Below are positions 34,547 to 43,815 of a DNA stretch of 64,000 bases, piece by piece (within the stretch, counting starts at the first letter, position 1; each line of letters begins with the position of its first letter). The position numbers and the translations under genes were made by a program. The notes beneath the pieces are model-generated. The model saw only the letters and a list, made by a program, of their open reading frames with translations, made no database searches and had not been told where the DNA came from. This DNA comes from Actinoallomurus iriomotensis (GTDB lineage: Bacteria > Actinomycetota > Actinomycetes > Streptosporangiales > Streptosporangiaceae): contig NZ_BSTJ01000016.1 of NCBI RefSeq assembly GCF_030269445.1, positions 1 through 64,000 of the forward strand, in the 5' to 3' direction.

Positions 34547-35737
34547 ATGAAGTGTCCGGCATGTGAGAACGACGTCCCCTCGGGCCGGTCCGCCTGCACC
34601 CGGTGCGGCGCGCCGCTTCCGGCGGCGGGCGAGCGTCCCGGGCCGGAGCCGGGCTCGCTGTTCCGGCCGCTGAGCGAGCCGGAGCCGCAGGCGGGACAGT
34701 CGAACCCGGGGACCGAGCCGCTACCGGTCACCGACTGGGAGGCGGCCGCACCGGCGGAGCCGCCGCGGGCGCCGGAGCCGTTCAGGGAACCGGAGCCGTT
34801 CAGGGAGCCGGAGTCGCCCAGGACCTCCTATCCTGTGGCGCCGCCGGATCCGCCCAGGACCTTCGGCCCCGCGGCGTCCCCGGAGCCGTACGGAGACCTC
34901 GGCCCGTACGGAGCACCGGACCCGTTCGGACCTCCCGGGCCGGGGATGGGCGCCGGTCCCGGGCCGGGAATGGGCGCGGGAATGGGCGCCGGTCCGGGGG
35001 CGGGCCCGACGCCGCCTGCGCCCGAGGCGGCCACGCAGAACCTGGGCGGCCCCATGACGGGCGGCCCCGTCCCCGGTGGCCCGATGGCGGACCCGCCGCC
35101 GTACGGATATCCGCCGATCGCCGGGGAGCCCGGAGACGAACGCGCCGGGAAGAGCCGGAAGACGCTGCTGCTGGCCTGCGGCGTCGCGGCGGTGGTCGTG
35201 CTCGGCGGCGGCCTGGTGTACGTCCTGACGCAGGGCCTCCCCGGGTCGAAGGACAACGGCACGCGGGCGTCCGGCGCGACGACGGGCGCGGGAACCGCCG
35301 CGCAGCAGGCCGCCGCCGTCGACCAGATCCTCAAGACCGGCAAGACCGCGCGCGGGCATCTCCCTGCTCCCCTGCGGACCTGCGACGATGTCGCGGCGGG
35401 CGTCTCCGGCTTCCAGCAGGTCGTACAGGACCGCCAGCAGGAGCTGACCCGGTCCAAGGGCCTGAAGGTCGACCGGCTGGCGAACGGCCCACGGCTCCGG
35501 CGTTCGATGATCAACGCGTACCAGAGCTCCCTCGCCGCCGACCAGGCCTACCTCGCCTGGGCGCGGGAGGTCCAGTCCCGCGGCTGCGGCGAGCGGATCG
35601 CTCCGCTGACCGCGCACTACCGAGCCGCCATCGCCGCCAACGACAAGGCCGGCCCGGCCAAGCGCCAGGTGGTCAACCTGTGGAAGCCCATCGCGAACAG
35701 CCAGAACCTGCCCACGTACGCCTGGAACCGCCTCTGA
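34547..35737 (+). CDS. zinc-ribbon membrane protein with extracytoplasmic helical domain
   Basis: 396 aa. The N-terminal zinc ribbon is CPAC...CTRC (residues 3-6 and 18-21). A 180-residue Pro/Gly/Glu-rich disordered segment follows, with EPFREPE twice and GPGMGAG-type repeats. One membrane helix lies at about 207-228. A 160-residue domain rich in helices has two Cys that may pair (RTCDD and RGCGER). Topology should be ribbon inside, helical domain outside. I do not recognise a specific family; actinomycetes have many such one-pass proteins linked to envelope signalling. Confidence 0.75.
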   Translation: MKCPACENDVPSGRSACTRCGAPLPAAGERPGPEPGSLFRPLSEPEPQAGQSNPGTEPLPVTDWEAAAPAEPPRAPEPFREPEPFREPESPRTSYPVAPPDPPRTFGPAASPEPYGDLGPYGAPDPFGPPGPGMGAGPGPGMGAGMGAGPGAGPTPPAPEAATQNLGGPMTGGPVPGGPMADPPPYGYPPIAGEPGDERAGKSRKTLLLACGVAAVVVLGGGLVYVLTQGLPGSKDNGTRASGATTGAGTAAQQAAAVDQILKTGKTARGHLPAPLRTCDDVAAGVSGFQQVVQDRQQELTRSKGLKVDRLANGPRLRRSMINAYQSSLAADQAYLAWAREVQSRGCGERIAPLTAHYRAAIAANDKAGPAKRQVVNLWKPIANSQNLPTYAWNRL

Positions 35738-35853
35738 CCCCGACCGCGCGAGGCACGTCGGCCATCCCCACCGAGGCGACGCCCCCACCCCCGCGGGTAT
35801 CGGTCTTCGGCCCTCCCTGGGGGTGGTCAAGATAAGTCCAGAAAGGGCAGTGC

Positions 35854-36252
35854 ATGGTGCAGCGCTTCGATCACGACAGATCGCAACGCTTATTGGAACA
35901 GATGTACCGGGCCCGCACCGAACGTGTCGCCCGAGGTGTCCGGGACCGTCGGCGGCAACTCGGCCTTTCGATGAGCGCGGCCGCACGAGCCGCCGGCATC
36001 GAACGGGAGGCATGGGCGAGCCTTGAGTCCCGCTCCCGCCCGACCGTGGAGTTCTCGCAGGAAACGGAAGAGCGCATCGAATGGGTGCTCCAGTGGGCTC
36101 CTGGGAGTCTTTGGTCCATCGCACTCTGCGGGACCCCGGTAGTACCAGACGCGTCGAGCGCAGCCTCCTCCGATCTCGATCCGTCCGTACGGACGACCGA
36201 GCCGGTGCCGCCATCGCGGCCGCCGTGCCCTCCTGAGGTCGCCTCCCCCTGA
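35854..36252 (+). CDS. small helix-turn-helix protein (XRE-like)
   Basis: 132 aa; AAAGGG lies upstream of the ATG. Residues 22-72 form an XRE-like HTH: RGVRDRRRQLGLSMSAAARAAGIEREAWASLESR. A predicted helix (EETEERIEWVLQW type) follows, then a Ser/Pro-rich tail (90-132) without structure. It is probably a DNA-binding regulator; the target is unknown. It follows the zinc-ribbon gene by 116 bp on the same strand. Confidence 0.65.
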   Translation: MVQRFDHDRSQRLLEQMYRARTERVARGVRDRRRQLGLSMSAAARAAGIEREAWASLESRSRPTVEFSQETEERIEWVLQWAPGSLWSIALCGTPVVPDASSAASSDLDPSVRTTEPVPPSRPPCPPEVASP

Positions 36253-36338
36253 TGCCGTGCCTCCCCGCACGGGTGGATCCGTGCCCGGTACGTGATCGAC
36301 TGGGCCGGCTACGCGCTGCCGGGCCGGGTTCCGGCGGG

Positions 36339-36731
36339 TCAGGTGGCGGGGGCGCCGGTTACGGTCAGGGTCGGCAGGGGGGCCGGCCGGTCCGGGTTCG
36401 GCTTCAACGGCGGGAGGGGCGGCACGCTGCAGTGGTGGTTGTGCGCGCACGGGTCGGCCTGGCCCGCTCCGGAGTCGTGTGTCGTCGCGTGCGTCGCTCG
36501 CCGGTGTGACGCCGCCGAGGCTCTCGTCGTGACCGTGTGGTGCCGTTTCGCGGTGCGGCGCGGTGTGGGGGTCGGCGTGGGCGGGAGGCTCGGCGTCGCC
36601 ACCGGAGCCGGGGACACGGTCGTCCGTCCGGCCACGGGGTGCGTACCGCCCCCGAAGGCGGTCAGTCCGGACACCACGGCCACCACCGCCGCCAGGAGCA
36701 CGCCTGACAGGATCATCCAGCGCTTCGTCAT
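36339..36731 (-). CDS. small secreted or membrane-anchored Pro/His-rich protein
   Basis: 130 aa from ATG 36731. A hydrophobic N-terminal segment (6-26) is a signal anchor or signal peptide. The rest is low complexity: Pro/Thr-rich (TPTPTPRR), His-rich (KRHHTVTT, HRRATHATTHD) with a possible Cys pair (DPCAHNHHCSVPP). The His/Cys content would allow metal binding but that is speculation. No strong ribosome site. Unknown function. Confidence 0.45.
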   Translation of the reverse strand: MTKRWMILSGVLLAAVVAVVSGLTAFGGGTHPVAGRTTVSPAPVATPSLPPTPTPTPRRTAKRHHTVTTRASAASHRRATHATTHDSGAGQADPCAHNHHCSVPPLPPLKPNPDRPAPLPTLTVTGAPAT

Positions 36732-37085
36732 GAGGGAACCCCGGACCTCGATCGCCTGAGAGGGAACGCTTACGGCACGTCCCGCGGACGAGGCGCGATG
36801 ACGGCGCCTCTTCGGCCAAGATCGGACGGAAGCGGATAGAAGGTACCAACACCCCAACGGCTCCGCTACCACCCGGCAACCTCGCCGTGTCGCGCGCGTA
36901 CGAAACCGGATTTCGGGGTGGCTCCGGACGCCGACCGACGCCGCGCCGACGGCCGTACGCACCGAACGGCTCTCGCGCGCGACATCACGGCGTCGATGCC
37001 GTCGCCGGAAGGCGCGAACGCCCGTTGATTCGCGGCCGTACGACCGATTAGGCGGCCCCACCCAAGATCATTAAGATCCACCGGC
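36732..37085. other. 354-bp intergenic region
   Basis: It lies between divergent genes. No gene, RNA or strong inverted repeat was recognised; the last 40 bp before the VWA gene are relatively A+T-rich and could hold its promoter. Confidence 0.45.
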
Positions 37086-38390
37086 GTGATCATCAGACGT
37101 GGCCCCGCCGCGGGGCTGTTCCTCGTCATGCTCGCCGGCGTGACGGCGCTGGGCGCGGTGCCCGCGACGGCCGGTGAGCCGACGGACGGCGAGGCCCCGA
37201 AGGTCGAGCTGGTCCTGGACTCCAGCGGTTCGATGCGTGCCGCCGACATCGACGGCCGCAGCCGTATGTCGGTCGCCCAGCAGTCCTTCGACGAGGTGGT
37301 GGACGCCCTTCCCCCCGAAACGCAGCTCGGCATCCGCGCGCTCGGCTCGCGCGTGCCGAACTCGGCCAGCCAGGCCCTCGGCTGCCGGGACACCCAGCAG
37401 ATCAGTCCCGTCGGCCCGGTCAACAAGCCGCAGGCCAAGGCCTCGATCGCGACGATGCGCCCCACCGGGTGGACGCCGATCGGGCTGGCATTGCGGGCCG
37501 CCTCCCACGACCTGGGCACCGGCGAGACGACCCGGCGGATCGTCCTCATCACCGACGGCGAGGACACCTGCGGCCTGCCCGACCCCTGCGACGTGGCCCG
37601 GCAGCTCGCCGCGGCAGGCACCCACCTGGTCATCGACACGCTCGGCCTCACACTGGACGCGCGAGTACGGCAGCAGCTGACCTGCATCGCGGACGCGACC
37701 GGCGGGACGTACACCGCAGTCCAGCACCAGACCCAGCTCACCAGCCGCCTGAACCAGCTCGTCCGCCGGGCGCACGACACGTACCGCCAGACCCCGCGCC
37801 AGGTCGGCGGGGCCGCCCGGTGCTCCGCGGCGCCGGTCCTGAAGCCCGGCGTGTACGCCGACCGCGAGCGCTTCGCCGAGCACCGCTGGTACCGGGTGGC
37901 GGTGTCGCCGGGCCAGGAGCTGCGCGCCTCCGTGAGCATCGCGCTCGACCGGAGGCTGAACCCCGACTACGGCGTCCTGCTGCGCGCCGTCTCCAGGACC
38001 GGGCAGGAGATCGTGCGCGGCACCGGCGCGGACGGCGGGCGCACGGACGTGCTGTCCACCGGGCTGCGCTGGTCGGACCAGCAGGCGGAGGACCGGCAGG
38101 AGGCCTCGCCCGAGCCCTCGGTGTCCTCGGCGTCTTCGGACGCGGCCGGTGACGGCATGGTCTGCCTGGTAGTGAGCAACTCCTTCTCCGCCCCCGCCGG
38201 CGTCCAGACGAACCCCGGCATGCCGCTGGAGCTCACCGTCGACGTGGTCTCCTCCTCCCCGGCGCCGGGCGGCCCCTCCCTGGGCCGTGGCTGGCTGCTG
38301 CTGCTCGTGCTGACCGGAACGGGACTGGTCGGCGGCCTGGTCATCGGATGGCTGGCCCGCTGGCGCGTCGCCGTGTGGAAGGAGAACTGA
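37086..38390 (+). CDS. membrane-anchored VWA-domain protein
   Basis: 434 aa. Signal peptide (1-30), then a von Willebrand A domain (about 38-210) with the MIDAS motif DSSGSM and the later Thr/Asp positions (MRPTGWTPIG, ITDGEDTC). A 150-residue beta-rich region (240-395) follows, and a C-terminal membrane helix (about 402-425) ends in a short basic cytoplasmic tail. Several Cys likely form disulfides. It should bind a protein ligand through a metal ion outside the cell. The next gene begins 1 nt after its stop, so the two membrane proteins probably form a complex. Confidence 0.85.
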   Translation: MIIRRGPAAGLFLVMLAGVTALGAVPATAGEPTDGEAPKVELVLDSSGSMRAADIDGRSRMSVAQQSFDEVVDALPPETQLGIRALGSRVPNSASQALGCRDTQQISPVGPVNKPQAKASIATMRPTGWTPIGLALRAASHDLGTGETTRRIVLITDGEDTCGLPDPCDVARQLAAAGTHLVIDTLGLTLDARVRQQLTCIADATGGTYTAVQHQTQLTSRLNQLVRRAHDTYRQTPRQVGGAARCSAAPVLKPGVYADRERFAEHRWYRVAVSPGQELRASVSIALDRRLNPDYGVLLRAVSRTGQEIVRGTGADGGRTDVLSTGLRWSDQQAEDRQEASPEPSVSSASSDAAGDGMVCLVVSNSFSAPAGVQTNPGMPLELTVDVVSSSPAPGGPSLGRGWLLLLVLTGTGLVGGLVIGWLARWRVAVWKEN

Positions 38391-38391
38391 C

Positions 38392-39210
38392 ATGCGCGGC
38401 ATCACGCGCCACCCGCTCGCCGGTCTGGCCGGCCTGGCCGGCCTGGCCTTCCTCGCCTGCCTGCCCATGGCCGGTCCGGCCGTCGCGGACGACACGCCCT
38501 CGCCCAGCCCGAGCGCCACGGTCGGCACGGCCGGAACGTCCTTCCTCACCGCCACCGCCGTGGACCCCGGTCAGCAGGTACGGGTCTCCGCGTCCACCGG
38601 CGACTACCTGTACTGGTCGTTCGACGCGGCGGCCGGAGAGACCGACCGGCTCGCCATCACGATCACTCTGCCGACCGGCGCGAGCCGGCACGGGCCGGCG
38701 ACCTGGACCGTCGACGTCTTCGACGGTCTCCGCCGGCGTCAGCCGTGCACGGCGGGTTCGCAGACGGCCACCGCCGCGGCCGGCGCCGCGACGCTCGCGC
38801 TCCACTGCCTCCTGCGCCAGGTCCGCACCTGGGCCGACCCCTGGTCCGACGAACCCCTCCCGGGCACCTACTACGTACGGCTCTCGGCGACCGGGCTGCC
38901 GGACCAGGATCTCGGCCTGCCGGTCCAGACGGATCTGTCGATCACCGCGAAGAAGGGCGACGCCCAGCCGGACAACGCGCGCCTGAAGGCCCCGCTCTCG
39001 CCGGAGACCGACGCCGGGAGCACGACGGCGCCGCAGGCGGACTCCTCGGCGGCCCCCTCCGCCGAGGCCGAGCGGACCGGCCACTTCTGGAACCGGATCT
39101 CCTGGCCGTCCACCCGATGGTGGTGGACCATCGGCGGCGGCCTGCTCGCCGCCCTCGCGGGCGTCGGCGGTTACCGTCTCACCCGGCACCCGCGCCGCTG
39201 GTTCTCCTGA
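38392..39210 (+). CDS. secreted, C-terminally membrane-anchored protein paired with VWA protein
   Basis: 272 aa. The signal peptide (about 1-33) has a Leu/Ala/Gly repeat core. Residues 45-190 form a beta-rich domain resembling bacterial pre-peptidase C-terminal or Ig-like folds (GDYLYWSFDAAAGETDRLAI). A Ser/Thr/Ala stalk (195-228) and one membrane helix (about 243-262) end in basic residues. Its start lies 1 nt after the VWA gene stop. The VWA partner has a similar beta region; together they look like an envelope complex of unknown role. Confidence 0.7.
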   Translation: MRGITRHPLAGLAGLAGLAFLACLPMAGPAVADDTPSPSPSATVGTAGTSFLTATAVDPGQQVRVSASTGDYLYWSFDAAAGETDRLAITITLPTGASRHGPATWTVDVFDGLRRRQPCTAGSQTATAAAGAATLALHCLLRQVRTWADPWSDEPLPGTYYVRLSATGLPDQDLGLPVQTDLSITAKKGDAQPDNARLKAPLSPETDAGSTTAPQADSSAAPSAEAERTGHFWNRISWPSTRWWWTIGGGLLAALAGVGGYRLTRHPRRWFS

Positions 39211-39214
39211 CTCC

Positions 39215-39252
39215 GCGTGCCGTCCGCCGCCCTCGCGCGGCGGGCGGCACGC
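39215..39252. terminator. long hairpin terminator after the VWA pair
   Basis: 16-bp arms (GCGTGCCGTCCGCCGC / GCGGCGGGCGGCACGC) with one T-G pair and a 6-nt loop start 5 nt after the stop codon. The rest of the gap to 39478 includes an A+T-rich patch (39278-39300) that may be the GH3 promoter. Confidence 0.65.
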
Positions 39253-39478
39253 CGGACGCACCGGCATATGCAGGTGCTTAATATAAGCCTTGAAAAATAT
39301 CGCGCCGGGCTGTTGACACCATGCCTGACCGCGATCAGTCTCTCGGGAAGAGCGCTCCTACGCCGGCTCTCGGCAGCCCCGACCCGCCAGTCATCCGCCG
39401 GGGTCCGGCGTCCCATCCCGTCGCACGACGGTGGCATCCCTCCGCCGCTCCGCCGTGCCCGTGAAGAGGAGACGCCCC

Positions 39479-42400
39479 ATGAGACCCCGTGCCCGTACGG
39501 CGGTACATCCCGCCGTGACGACGGTGGTGATCGCCGCCCTGACCCTGCTCATGGCCTGCGTGAGCACCGCCCTACCCCGGTCGGCGAGCGCGGCGCCGGC
39601 CCTGTTGTCGCAGGGCAGGCCGGCCGTCGCCTCCTCGGCGGAGAACGCGGTCACGACCGCCGCCGCGGCCGTGGACGGGGACACCTCGACCCGGTGGTCC
39701 AGCGCCGCGAGCGACCCGCAGTGGCTCCAGGTCGACCTCGGCGCCTCGGCCACCGTCAGCCAGGTCGTCCTCAACTGGGAGACGGCGTACGCGACCGCCT
39801 TCCAGATCCAGGTCTCCGGCGACGCGAACACCTGGACGACCGTCTACAGCACCACCACCGGCACCGGCGGCACGCAGACGCTGAACGTCACCGGCAGCGG
39901 GCGCTACGTCCGGATGTACGGGACGGCGCGCGCGACGCAGTACGGCTACTCGCTGTGGGAGTTCCAGGTGTACGGCACGAGCGGTTCGGCGCCGCCTCCG
40001 AGTACGACGCCGATCTCCGCCTTCAAGCAGGTCACCGCCTCCTCGACCGAGGGCGGCAACGCGCCCGCGGCGGCGCTGGACGGCCGTACGACGACGCGCT
40101 GGTCCAGCCTCTACACCGACAACGAGTGGCTCCAGGTCGACCTGGGCGGGGCGGCGACGATCTCCGGCGCCACGCTCATCTGGGAGAACGCCTACGCCAC
40201 CGGCTACCACATCGACGTGTCCGACAACGGCACATCCTGGTCGACCATCTACACCACCACGACGGGCAAGGGCGGCACCGAGAACCTCGACCTCTCCGGC
40301 AAGGGCCGCTACATCCGCTTCTACGGCACGAAACGGGCCACGGGCTACGGCTACTCGCTCTGGGAGTTCCAGGTCTTCGGCACGGTCGACACCGCGAGCA
40401 ACGAGCCGCCGCTGCTGTCGGCGCCCACGAAGGCGCCGGCGACCACCGGCCAGTTCGGGCTGACGACGCCCGCCGACAAGGCGATGGTCACCGACACTCG
40501 CCGCCCGATGCTCGCCTGGAACTCCGTGCCCGGCGCCGCGCACTACGAGGTGTGGATCAACGTCAGCCGCACCGACTACGACTTCACCGCATCCGGCAGG
40601 CTCCTCGACCTCTACACCAAGGTCGCCGAGCCGACCGGCACCAGCTACACGCCGACCTGGGACATCTCCGACCGCTGGACGTACCGGTGGTACGTCGTCG
40701 CGGTGACCGGTTCGGGTACGAAGACCACGTCGAACATCAGGACGTTCAGCCTCTACCACCCCGACATCACGGCGGCGAGCGACGGCGTCAAGATCGTGAA
40801 CGGCGCGCGTGACCTCAACAAGGACGGCACGATCGAGCCGTACGAGGACTGGCGGCAGCCGGTCGAGACGCGGGTGGCCGACCTTCTCTCCCGGATGACC
40901 CCCGAGGAGAAGGCGTACCAGATGTTCTACAACGCCCAGACCTATCCGCAGTCGGGCTGGCACTTCGGCCCCGCGCAGCCGAACGACCTGAACAACGTGC
41001 TCGTCGCCGCCGCGGGGACCCGCCTCGGCATCCCCCCGGTCTCCGCGGGCGACACGATCTCCGGGTACCAGACCACGTACCCGCTGCAGAGCGCGCTGGC
41101 CGCGGGCAAGGACTATCCGCTCGACTACAAGCTCGGCGACATGCAGCGCCGCGAGGAGCTGGAGGTGGGCGCGCGCGGCGTGCTGGGGCCGCTCGCCGAG
41201 GTCGGCACCAAGGTGCTCTACCCGCGCATCCAGGAGGGCAACGGGGAGAACGCCGACGTCGCGGCGGCGCAGGTACGGGCTCTGGTGGCCGGCCTGCAGG
41301 GCGGACCGGAGCTCAACCCCGGCTCGGTTCTGGCGACCGTCAAGCACTGGCCCGGTGAAGGGGCCGGCGGCGAGGCGGGCATCGTCTACGACGGGGTGAC
41401 GATCAAGTACCACATGATCCCGTGGCGGGCCGCGCTGGACGCGGGAGCCGTCAACATCATGCCCGGCTACGCGGGCAGCTCCTACCTCGACCCGGGCGGG
41501 CCCGGGGCGGGCAACAGCAAGCCCATCCTCGACTACCTGCGGAACAACCTGGGCTACACCGGGCTCATCACGACCGACTGGCTGCCCTCCGGCGCGTGGA
41601 TCAGCGCGGCGAACGCCGGCTCGGACGTCATGGGCGGCGCCGACCCCGGCGCGTCCGGGTTCTCGATCGCCGACTTCCTGTCCAGCGTGCCGATCTCGCG
41701 GATCAACGACGCCGTCACCCGGATCCTGCGGCTGAAGTTCGAGCTCGGCGTCTTCGACCGGCCGTACGGCGACCCGGTGAACGGCCCGTACCGCTTCCAC
41801 CAGCCGTCCTACGTCAAGCTGGCGAACCAGGCCGCACGCGAGTCCATCACGCTGCTCAAGAACAACGGGGTGCTTCCGCTGAAGCTCAAGGCGGGCGACA
41901 ACATCGTGGTCGCCGGGCCGCGTGCCACGGACGGCGCCTCGTGCTGCGTGTGGACCAGCTACTTCCACCCCGACTACGGCTCACTGGACGTCCTGGACGC
42001 GATCAAGGCCCGCGCGGCGACGGCGGGCGTGAACGTCTACTCCGACAGCGGCCCCTCACCCAAGCTGGCCGTCGTCGCGGTCGGTGAGCCGAGCTACACC
42101 CACGCCACCGCATGGGTGAAGGAACAGCCCTACCTGCCCGCCGACCAGCTCGCCATCATCCAGAACTTCCACAACCAGGGCATCCCGGTGGTCGTGGTCA
42201 TGGACCTGCCCCGGCCGACCGTCATCTCCGACTGGAACGGCATCGCCGACGCCATCGTGATGACCTATCGCGGTGGCGAGGAGGTCGGCCCCGCCACCGC
42301 GTCCCTCCTCTTCGGCGACTACACGCCCCACGGGACCCTGCCCTGGCAGCTCCCGCGGAGCGTCGACCAGATCCTCAAGCCCGGCGGCACCGACACTCCC

Positions 42401-42556
42401 GCCGACGCCGTCGAGGACTGGAGCCTTCCGTACGATCTGGGCGCGACCGCCGCCGAACGCTCCGACATCCGAGCGAAGATCGACGCCGGCCAGTCACCGC
42501 CCACCACGTACGGAAACCCCCTCTACCCCTACGGCGCCGGTATCAGGAGCTGGTAG
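39479..42556 (+). CDS. secreted GH3 glycosidase with two discoidin (F5/8C, CBM32-like) modules
   Basis: 1025 aa from ATG 39479 (GAGGAG upstream). Signal peptide about 1-40. Two tandem F5/8-type C domains (about 42-170 and 178-305) share RWSS, WLQVDLG, YGYSLWEFQV. A fibronectin-III-like domain covers about 325-428, and the GH3 catalytic region runs from 465 to the end. The KHWPGEGAGGE motif is near 621, and the probable nucleophile Asp700 is in LITTDWLPSG. ESITLLKNNGVLPL marks the second GH3 domain. It likely cleaves beta-glycosides from plant or fungal polymers outside the cell. Confidence 0.92.
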   Translation: MRPRARTAVHPAVTTVVIAALTLLMACVSTALPRSASAAPALLSQGRPAVASSAENAVTTAAAAVDGDTSTRWSSAASDPQWLQVDLGASATVSQVVLNWETAYATAFQIQVSGDANTWTTVYSTTTGTGGTQTLNVTGSGRYVRMYGTARATQYGYSLWEFQVYGTSGSAPPPSTTPISAFKQVTASSTEGGNAPAAALDGRTTTRWSSLYTDNEWLQVDLGGAATISGATLIWENAYATGYHIDVSDNGTSWSTIYTTTTGKGGTENLDLSGKGRYIRFYGTKRATGYGYSLWEFQVFGTVDTASNEPPLLSAPTKAPATTGQFGLTTPADKAMVTDTRRPMLAWNSVPGAAHYEVWINVSRTDYDFTASGRLLDLYTKVAEPTGTSYTPTWDISDRWTYRWYVVAVTGSGTKTTSNIRTFSLYHPDITAASDGVKIVNGARDLNKDGTIEPYEDWRQPVETRVADLLSRMTPEEKAYQMFYNAQTYPQSGWHFGPAQPNDLNNVLVAAAGTRLGIPPVSAGDTISGYQTTYPLQSALAAGKDYPLDYKLGDMQRREELEVGARGVLGPLAEVGTKVLYPRIQEGNGENADVAAAQVRALVAGLQGGPELNPGSVLATVKHWPGEGAGGEAGIVYDGVTIKYHMIPWRAALDAGAVNIMPGYAGSSYLDPGGPGAGNSKPILDYLRNNLGYTGLITTDWLPSGAWISAANAGSDVMGGADPGASGFSIADFLSSVPISRINDAVTRILRLKFELGVFDRPYGDPVNGPYRFHQPSYVKLANQAARESITLLKNNGVLPLKLKAGDNIVVAGPRATDGASCCVWTSYFHPDYGSLDVLDAIKARAATAGVNVYSDSGPSPKLAVVAVGEPSYTHATAWVKEQPYLPADQLAIIQNFHNQGIPVVVVMDLPRPTVISDWNGIADAIVMTYRGGEEVGPATASLLFGDYTPHGTLPWQLPRSVDQILKPGGTDTPADAVEDWSLPYDLGATAAERSDIRAKIDAGQSPPTTYGNPLYPYGAGIRSW

Positions 42557-42575
42557 CGGTACGTGCGTGCCGCGC

Positions 42576-42606
42576 GGGGTCCCGCACCGGTCCGGTGCGG
42601 GACCCC
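42576..42606. terminator. strong bidirectional hairpin terminator
   Basis: A perfect 13-bp inverted repeat (GGGGTCCCGCACC / GGTGCGGGACCCC) with a 5-nt loop between the convergent GH3 and DUF4232-like genes. Confidence 0.75.
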
Positions 42607-42625
42607 GCCCGCTCACCTGACCCGG

Positions 42626-43171
42626 CTAGTGCAGCTGTGTGTGCGCGGCGAGGGCGGAGACGGTGATCCGCCCCGCCCGCACATATCCGGGCGCGAAAGG
42701 CACGGTCAGATATTGGTCCGTGTCGCTGGGCAGCCAGAGCCACAGGGTCTTCGGCAGCACACCGTCGGAGGAATCCCCGTTCCCCCACGCCATGACACAA
42801 CTCGCGCGCTCGCCGGGGGAAAGCCGCACCGGATGTACGCCGGGGTCGTCATTGAAATAGGTGGACCCGTTCTGCGGGTAGGTCGGCAGATCGGGATAGT
42901 CCGGGTTCTGCATCTCCGGCACGACGTACCCCGAGATCTCACAGGTCGTCGTGGAGGTGTTGGTGATCGTGACCATGGTGCCCGCGTTGCCCGCTCCGAC
43001 CAGTCCGGCGTCGTACAGCCGGGCTTCGAGCTGGTTCTTCAGGCACGCCGGCGCGCTCGCCGCCGCAGACCGCGGACGCGTCGCGCCGTCGGCCGTACCG
43101 GCCACCCCCGTGGTGGCGATCGCGATGCCCGCCAAGAGGGCGGCCGGCGTCCACATCGATTTCCTCGTCAT
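42626..43171 (-). CDS. small secreted protein, DUF4232-like
   Basis: 181 aa from ATG 43171. A signal peptide (1-29) precedes a beta-sandwich domain. TMVTITNTSTTTCEISGYVVP and LSPGERASCVMAWG are the Asn-Thr and Cys features of DUF4232-type extracellular domains; the Cys pair should form a disulfide. Unknown function; many actinomycete genomes encode several. The upstream region 43172-43308 is A+T-rich and contains T-tracts. Confidence 0.6.
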   Translation of the reverse strand: MTRKSMWTPAALLAGIAIATTGVAGTADGATRPRSAAASAPACLKNQLEARLYDAGLVGAGNAGTMVTITNTSTTTCEISGYVVPEMQNPDYPDLPTYPQNGSTYFNDDPGVHPVRLSPGERASCVMAWGNGDSSDGVLPKTLWLWLPSDTDQYLTVPFAPGYVRAGRITVSALAAHTQLH

Positions 43172-43309
43172 CTCCCCGGTTCCTTTCGGGTGCGTGCGCA
43201 GCACCTCTTATCCGTTGGAGCGTCGAAATGACGGAAATGTTCGCGACAATTTTTTCGTCTCGCACGGTAAACCATTTTTCGCGGCGAACGTCGCCGCCGC
43301 CCGGACAAT

Positions 43310-43360
43310 AAAAAAAAGGCCGCGCGACCGGGATCGGGGGGAATGACCCGGCCGCGCGGC
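43310..43360 (-). terminator. canonical intrinsic terminator with U-tract
   Basis: Read on the minus strand, 14-bp arms (GCCGCGCGGCCGGG / CCCGGTCGCGCGGC, one mismatch) are followed directly by eight T residues. It lies 14 bp after the stop of the 114-aa gene. U-tract terminators are uncommon in such G+C-rich DNA. Confidence 0.85.
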
Positions 43361-43373
43361 GTCCAGAGAAAGA

Positions 43374-43718
43374 TCAGCGCTCTCTCGTGACCTTCATGAT
43401 CTGCCAGAGCTCTTCGCGGAGCCGGTCGCGGCAGACGCGGTACTGCGCCCAGTTGCCGTCGAATGCCGTCTCGACCACGTACTCCTCATCCGCGGTGGAC
43501 TCCCGCCAGCCTCCGGGGCGGTGCATCGCGTCGTGCATCTCGGCCCACAGCCGGTCACGCCAGGCGCCGTACCGCTCGCGGTCTCCCCCGAACCTCGTTT
43601 CCACCAGCAGCTTCTCGTCGTGCAGCACCCAGTCCGCCAGGGGCGAAGGGGTGTGCGGACGGCGTGCCGGGCCGCCGGCACCCGTGCCACGGTGCCGACC
43701 CGGTGGCCATGCCTTCAT
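43374..43718 (-). CDS. hypothetical protein with two internal repeats
   Basis: 114 aa from ATG 43718, with AAAGGGGG upstream. After a basic N-terminus (1-30) come two similar 30-residue units: LLVETRFGGDRERYGAWRDR with LWAEMHDAM, and YVVETAFDGNWAQYRVCRDR with LREELWQIM. They share VET-F-G/D-x2-Y-x3-RDRL-E. The pattern suggests an internal duplication making a small helical domain. No known family recognised. It is divergent from the TetR gene and ends at a strong U-tract terminator. Confidence 0.65.
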   Translation of the reverse strand: MKAWPPGRHRGTGAGGPARRPHTPSPLADWVLHDEKLLVETRFGGDRERYGAWRDRLWAEMHDAMHRPGGWRESTADEEYVVETAFDGNWAQYRVCRDRLREELWQIMKVTRER

Positions 43719-43815
43719 GGCGCCCCCTTTCTCGCTTCCCAATGAGAGGACGCGCGGGCCGCCGTTCGGGATGACAGGAATGTTCGACGAGGCGGATGTC
43801 TGAAATTCTGGACCC

